NCBI GenBank assembly: GCA_000375685.1
Contig: AQVQ01000024.1
Location: 1-17,496 of the forward strand
Direction: 5' to 3'
DNA from: a crenarchaeote SCGC AAA261-N23
GTDB lineage: Archaea; Thermoproteota; Thermoprotei; Gearchaeales; Gearchaeaceae
Length of the DNA: 17,496 nucleotides
Shown: positions 13,737-17,496 of the stretch, piece after piece
How the letters are laid out: the number at the start of each line of letters is the position of its first letter
Position numbering within the stretch: the stretch's first letter is position 1
Notes under the pieces: model-generated
The model's input: only the letters and a program-made list of their open reading frames with translations
The model's database searches: none
Told to the model about the DNA's origin: nothing
Position numbers and translations under genes: made by a program

Positions 13737-15524
13737 TCAATTGTGTGTATAATAAAATAAAATCTCATTTGACAAAATTTCATCAAGCTTTACAAAACCG
13801 AATCTTAAAAATTGGATTAAAGTACCTATTTTAAGATTCATAACCTCTTTTTCAGCATACCCAAATATTTTTTTATCCTTTGAAAAACTTGAAGGACATT
13901 TTACAAGAGCATTTACTTTAAATTCATCGTATACCCACTGAATGAAATTCAAAGAATTTTTTCTCGCATATTCTATTGATTGATCATCAATGAACTTAGC
14001 GAAAATTTTTCCGTTCTCATTCATTATTTTTACGTTACCAATTTCAATCAGTCTAACTTCCTTTACATTTTCTAAATCGTTCTTGCAGACATAAATTTTA
14101 ATAAAGCTATTCGAAGGCTTTAATTTTAACTCAAAATACTCATTTCTTGAAGGATGCAATTGCCTTTTAACAATTATTTCCTTATCATTAATAAGATAAA
14201 CTTCCTGGGGTTGATAGACAAAAAAATACCTGTTTGCAATTGAATCTATTTTCTTCCTGTTTATTGAATAGAGATTTTCTAGACTAATTTTTGCTTCAAC
14301 AGGCTTAACTCCTAGTTCAAGTATTACTTCCCTTATTGTATCAGGTAAAAAGCCTCTTTTTCTGAGGGATAGTATTGTAGCCAAATCAGGATCAGCATAT
14401 CCTTCTAGTTTTCCTTCCTTTATCATCTCCCTTATTCTTGTTTTAGATAAAACAACATTCTCGAAATTTATTCTTCCATAATGTATTGATTCTGGTTCAT
14501 TCCATCCCATCCATTTATAAATGTAGCTTTGTTTTACAGTATTTACTATATGCTCTTTAGCCCTGAAAACATGTGTAATATTCATCAAGTGGTCATCTAC
14601 ACTTACTGAAAAATTGTAGGTTGGCCAAAAGGATGGATCGTATCCTAAATATTCTCTAATTTTTTTAATTCTAGGATGTGGGTAAATTGAAGGATTTATA
14701 TGTCTAAAGGCAATCCAATCTCTTACACTCGGATTTGGATGCTTTATATCAGTTTTGATCCTTAATACTGGCGGATTCTTTGTATTTAGGAAATCGCCTT
14801 TTATGCTTTTATCAAATTGCTCTAAATTTTCCTCAACGCTTTTCTCCCTATGTTCGCAAGGAATGCCCTCATTTCTATACCTTTTAATTTTTTCTTGATC
14901 ACAAAAACATAAGTAAGCTCCTCCTTTTTTGATAATCTCTTTAGCTATATCATAATAGATTTTAAGTCTATCAGATTGTATGTAGATTTCATCTGGAATT
15001 ATGTATAACCATTCCAAATCTCTCAATATGTATTCATAATCGCTTTTCTCATCCTCAAACAAATTTAAAATGGGTTTCTTTGTCCTAGGATCGGTATCCT
15101 CGAATCTAATTATAAATCTTCCCTTGTATTTTCTTGCATATTCATGGGAAAGCAAAGCAGCTCTTATGTTTCCTAAATGTAATGGCCCGTCAGGATTTGG
15201 AGCAAAACGTGTTACGATTAACTTATATTTTTCAGCATTTGGTAAAGGAGGAAGTTCAAGAGCTTTTGCTTGAATTTTTTCTTCCTTTAATTCTTCAGGA
15301 TATAATGCAACGAGATAGTTGTATTGTTCTTCAATGCTCAACTGATTTATTTTAGATACTACCTCATTTATTTTTAGTATTAATTCTCTAACTTTAGGTC
15401 TAAGTTCAGGATATTTGAAAAGAATTTTCCTTAAAACTGCTTGGGTTTCTGCTTTCCCGTTATGCTTATAAGCATTTGATAGAGCTTTTTTAAAAATAAA
15501 GTCTTCAAGCTCTTTGCCTTCCAT
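13737..15524 (-). CDS. gltX: Glutamyl-tRNA synthetase (archaeal type)
   Basis: Class I synthetase charging tRNA with glutamate, of the archaeal/eukaryal group related to GlnRS. The 595 residues begin with a helical N-terminal region (1-95), followed by the Rossmann catalytic domain with RFAPNPDGPLHLGN (106-119; HIGH motif as HLGN). The FEDTDPR segment (141-147), CFCDQ (207-210) with a nearby cysteine in PCEHR, and the KMSKS equivalent LSKT (359-362) follow. The C-terminal beta-barrel anticodon-binding half runs from about 430. It starts at ATG overlapping the idsA stop (TAATG). Many archaea use this enzyme also to make Glu-tRNAGln for GatDE; no amidotransferase is in the window. Confidence 0.97.
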   Translation of the reverse strand: MEGKELEDFIFKKALSNAYKHNGKAETQAVLRKILFKYPELRPKVRELILKINEVVSKINQLSIEEQYNYLVALYPEELKEEKIQAKALELPPLPNAEKYKLIVTRFAPNPDGPLHLGNIRAALLSHEYARKYKGRFIIRFEDTDPRTKKPILNLFEDEKSDYEYILRDLEWLYIIPDEIYIQSDRLKIYYDIAKEIIKKGGAYLCFCDQEKIKRYRNEGIPCEHREKSVEENLEQFDKSIKGDFLNTKNPPVLRIKTDIKHPNPSVRDWIAFRHINPSIYPHPRIKKIREYLGYDPSFWPTYNFSVSVDDHLMNITHVFRAKEHIVNTVKQSYIYKWMGWNEPESIHYGRINFENVVLSKTRIREMIKEGKLEGYADPDLATILSLRKRGFLPDTIREVILELGVKPVEAKISLENLYSINRKKIDSIANRYFFVYQPQEVYLINDKEIIVKRQLHPSRNEYFELKLKPSNSFIKIYVCKNDLENVKEVRLIEIGNVKIMNENGKIFAKFIDDQSIEYARKNSLNFIQWVYDEFKVNALVKCPSSFSKDKKIFGYAEKEVMNLKIGTLIQFLRFGFVKLDEILSNEILFYYTHN

Positions 15525-16513
15525 TAATAATTCCTCTCAACTAAAAATTCACCAAATGAATAAAGAAAATCAGCTAAATCTTTCCTTAAATCTTCTAAAT
15601 GCCTTTTTGCCAAGTTAAGATAGTATTTTGATTTTTCCATGGCATAGTCGTATGAACCTATAGTTTTTAAATCGTCAATTAAAGATTTTATATCATCATT
15701 TGAAGCCAATGGATTACCTAAAACTTTTTCAAGTTTATTTTTCAATAAGGAATTTCCATGATTAAAAGCATGAATAACTATCAAAGTTTTCTTTCCTTCC
15801 CTTAAATCGTTTCCTACAGGCTTTCCCGTAATTTTCTCATCTCCAAAAGTTCCAAGAATATCATCCTTAATTTGGAAAGCTATACCTGAATATCTTGCAA
15901 ACTTCCTTATTTTTTCAACCTCTTTCATTTTTGCATTTGATATCAATGCTCCTATTACACAGCTTGCTTCAAAGAGAGCTGAAGTTTTATATTGTATCAT
16001 TTTTATAGTTTTATTTTGATCAAAAATCTTGTTTCTTGAAAGATGAATATCCAATCCTTGACCAATTGCTAGCTTAACTGTAGCGCTCGAAAGTTCATTG
16101 TAACTTTTCAAAATCCTATCTTTTTTAACTTTACCTTTTAACATTTGAAGGGATTTGAAAGCTAAAGCAAAAAGTAAATCTCCAGAAAGAATTGCAAAAT
16201 CTAGGCCGTATGCCTCATGTACAGTAGGCTTACCGTGTCTAATTTTGTCCTTATCCATTATGTCATCATGTATTAGACTAAAGTTATGAATAAGTTCTAC
16301 TGAAGCAGATGCTGGGAAGGAAGATTCAAAATCCATTCCGTAAAAATTAGCTATCTTTGAAAGGATAAAAGGTCTTAGCCTTTTACCTCCATTAACAAGG
16401 ATATGCAATGAGGATTTTTTAAGTATTTCAGGCTCTATTTCGTTAAAATGCTCAATAATTCTTCTATTGAAAAAATCAGCATAATTTTTAATCTCGTTAA
16501 AATCTAAGGACAT
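15524..16513 (-). CDS. idsA: Geranylgeranyl diphosphate synthase
   Basis: Trans-prenyltransferase that extends allylic diphosphates with IPP to make the C20 precursor of archaeal ether lipids. The 329-residue all-helical protein has GGKRLRP (42-48), the first aspartate-rich motif DDIMD (83-87) and the second in KDDIL (216-220). Phe78, five residues before DDIMD, matches the chain-length-controlling Phe described for the Sulfolobus acidocaldarius GGPP synthase. C20 product is thus likely, but is inferred. It lies 12 bp after the isopentenyl phosphate kinase gene and overlaps gltX by one base. Confidence 0.94.
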   Translation of the reverse strand: MSLDFNEIKNYADFFNRRIIEHFNEIEPEILKKSSLHILVNGGKRLRPFILSKIANFYGMDFESSFPASASVELIHNFSLIHDDIMDKDKIRHGKPTVHEAYGLDFAILSGDLLFALAFKSLQMLKGKVKKDRILKSYNELSSATVKLAIGQGLDIHLSRNKIFDQNKTIKMIQYKTSALFEASCVIGALISNAKMKEVEKIRKFARYSGIAFQIKDDILGTFGDEKITGKPVGNDLREGKKTLIVIHAFNHGNSLLKNKLEKVLGNPLASNDDIKSLIDDLKTIGSYDYAMEKSKYYLNLAKRHLEDLRKDLADFLYSFGEFLVERNY

Positions 16514-16525
16514 TTTATGAAATGC

Positions 16526-17302
16526 TTAATATATTTCCGTGCCTATAAACTCTTCATTTTTTAACACTTTTTTTAACATATTATGGGAAAATCCGCTAAT
16601 AAATATCGTTTTGATACCTAATTTTGAGGCTTCATGTGCTACTTTAAGCTTATTCACGATACCTCCTGTTACGTCATCACTTTTTGATAAGTTGTTAATA
16701 AGAAGCTCAAGTTCCTTCGACTCAATTTTTCTAATAAGTTTTGCATCATTGTATTTTTTCGGATCTTTATCATAAACTCCTGTAGCATCCATGCAAAAAA
16801 CTATCTTTTTAGCTGAAATTAATTTTGCCATTTCTAAGCAAATTTGGTCTCCTGAAAGTATTCTACACCCTTTATCGTAACCAAAAATCACATCTCCGTA
16901 TAATAAAGGAATATATCCAAGATCTAATGAAATCTTTATCGATTCATTGAAGAAATTTACTACTGCATCGCCTTTACTAATAAAAATGTCTATGGGAGAG
17001 AATTGAATAACTGGAACTCCGTGGTTTATCAAAGAATTAGCTATTATTAAATTAAGCCTTCTCATCTCCATTTCCAGCATTGATAATCCTATTTTTATTC
17101 TAGGTAAGCCTTGATGAATTGCATATTTCTTAGCTACATAGTGCCCAAATGAGCCTCCTCCATGAACGATGCAAAGCCTTAAATCATTACAAACTGTCGA
17201 TATTTGATTTGCTAGATTGTTAATAACCTCTATCCTTTCTTTAAGAGGTTCATCTTTTTTAGTTATAACAGAACCTCCTAATTTAACTACAACAGATTCC
17301 AC
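16526..17302 (-). CDS. Isopentenyl phosphate kinase
   Basis: Archaeal mevalonate-pathway kinase of the amino-acid kinase fold, converting isopentenyl phosphate to IPP with ATP. The 258-residue protein has KLGGS (7-11), HGGGSFGH (47-54), whose last His corresponds to the catalytic His of IPKs, the segment LLYGDVIFGYDKGCRILSGDQI, and DVTGGI near the C-terminus. The His in HGGGSFGH separates IPK from glutamate and UMP kinases. The start is GTG at 17302; an ATG two bases upstream is out of frame. It is divergent from mevalonate kinase and leads the IPK, idsA, gltX operon, placing two isoprenoid steps together. Confidence 0.93.
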   Translation of the reverse strand: MESVVVKLGGSVITKKDEPLKERIEVINNLANQISTVCNDLRLCIVHGGGSFGHYVAKKYAIHQGLPRIKIGLSMLEMEMRRLNLIIANSLINHGVPVIQFSPIDIFISKGDAVVNFFNESIKISLDLGYIPLLYGDVIFGYDKGCRILSGDQICLEMAKLISAKKIVFCMDATGVYDKDPKKYNDAKLIRKIESKELELLINNLSKSDDVTGGIVNKLKVAHEASKLGIKTIFISGFSHNMLKKVLKNEEFIGTEIY

Positions 17303-17355
17303 ATCTCTAGAAATTTTTCCAAAGATATTTGTATTTAAATAAGATTAATTAAATA
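17303..17355. promoter_or_regulatory. Divergent promoter region, IPK / mevalonate kinase
   Basis: The 53 bp between the two starts contain GATATTTGTATTTAAAT (17324-17340). Read on either strand this can serve as a TATA-like element about 25-35 bp from each start, so both mRNAs would have very short or no leaders. Exact start sites cannot be fixed from the sequence. Confidence 0.4.
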
Positions 17356-17496
17356 TTGAGCACTGCAAGAGCTCCTTCAAAAATTATAATAAGCGGAGAA
17401 CATTTTGTGGTAGAAGGTGCTCCAGCTTTGGTTGCTGCAATAAATTTGCATGCTGAAGCGACGGTTGAAGAAAGATATGATAATTACATAAGGGTA
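17356..17496 (+). CDS. mvk: Mevalonate kinase, 5' end
   Basis: The first 47 codons of a GHMP-family kinase. The sequence APSKIIISGEHFVVEGAPALVAAI is the standard N-terminal signature of mevalonate kinase (usually APGKVILFGEHxVVxG), which phosphorylates mevalonate. Here the glycine of APGK is serine. TTG at 17356 is the only reasonable start: the conserved motif begins six residues later and the upstream frame has no ATG. The gene runs off the window, so the ATP-binding GxGLGSS motif is not visible. The divergent neighbour is isopentenyl phosphate kinase, which acts later in the same pathway. Confidence 0.88.
   Translation, partial: MSTARAPSKIIISGEHFVVEGAPALVAAINLHAEATVEERYDNYIRV

Noticed and set aside
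1..17496. CRISPR arrays, tRNA genes, rRNA genes, inteins
   Set aside because: No regularly spaced repeats, cloverleaf-like segments or rRNA signatures were seen in the short intergenic gaps, and the GTPase, GluRS and initiation factor genes are uninterrupted by intein-like insertions.

Overview
This is an AT-rich archaeal window, roughly one third G+C by eye, packed with information-processing genes. The archaeal character comes from the set: ribosomal proteins S15, S3Ae, S24e, S27ae, S6e, L24e, S28e and L7Ae, initiation factors aIF2-gamma and aIF5B, RNA polymerase subunit Rpo7 with Spt4, the KEOPS tRNA-modification proteins Pcc1, Kae1 and Bud32, an archaeal/eukaryal-type GluRS, and isopentenyl phosphate kinase beside a GGPP synthase. 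The run aIF2-gamma, PIN protein, Rpo7, Spt4, DUF359 kinase, S24e, S27ae, Kae1, Bud32 is a Crenarchaeota/Thermoproteota-type order. I cannot name the species.

Layout: bases 1-124 carry the 5' end of an XTP/dITP pyrophosphatase gene (rdgB/HAM1) on the minus strand. It is divergent from a plus-strand operon of rps15, a DHH phosphoesterase, pcc1 and rps3ae (160-2763). Next, on the minus strand, lies the C-terminal two thirds of a YchF/Ygr210-type GTPase, cut off at 3635. At 3636 the sequence jumps into the rdgB reading frame on the plus strand: bases 3636-3730 are an exact reverse complement of bases 1-95. The rdgB body without its start follows (to 4179). The two pieces overlap by 95 bp and together give a full-length protein of about 190 residues. 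Bases 4158-5355 hold a wrecked acyl-CoA synthetase gene, interrupted by a small decayed IS200/IS605-like relic with GC-rich hairpins (about 4381-4762).

From 5380 to 17302 everything is on the minus strand. In transcription order the units are: MVA-pathway isopentenyl phosphate kinase, GGPP synthase and gltX; L7Ae, S28e and L24e; aIF5B; S6e, aIF2-gamma and PIN protein; and Rpo7, Spt4, dephospho-CoA kinase, S24e, S27ae, Kae1 and Bud32. The last 141 bases begin a divergent mevalonate kinase gene.

Functionally, the genes serve ribosome building and translation initiation, transcription (Rpo7, Spt4), t6A tRNA modification (three KEOPS subunits), charging of tRNA with Glu, CoA synthesis, and the isoprenoid route to ether lipids (mevalonate kinase, IPK, GGPP synthase). 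Seven gene junctions use a one-base stop/start overlap (TAATG or TAGTG) and two use ATGA, so translational coupling looks common.

The most important anomaly is the 3635/3636 junction. It truncates two genes at the same base and creates a perfect inverted repeat reaching the window edge. The simplest reading is an inverted chimera (amplification or assembly) or a recent inversion. If it is a chimera, the gene order across 3635/3636 is not the chromosomal order. I found no CRISPR array, no tRNA or rRNA gene, and no convincing undescribed multi-gene system.
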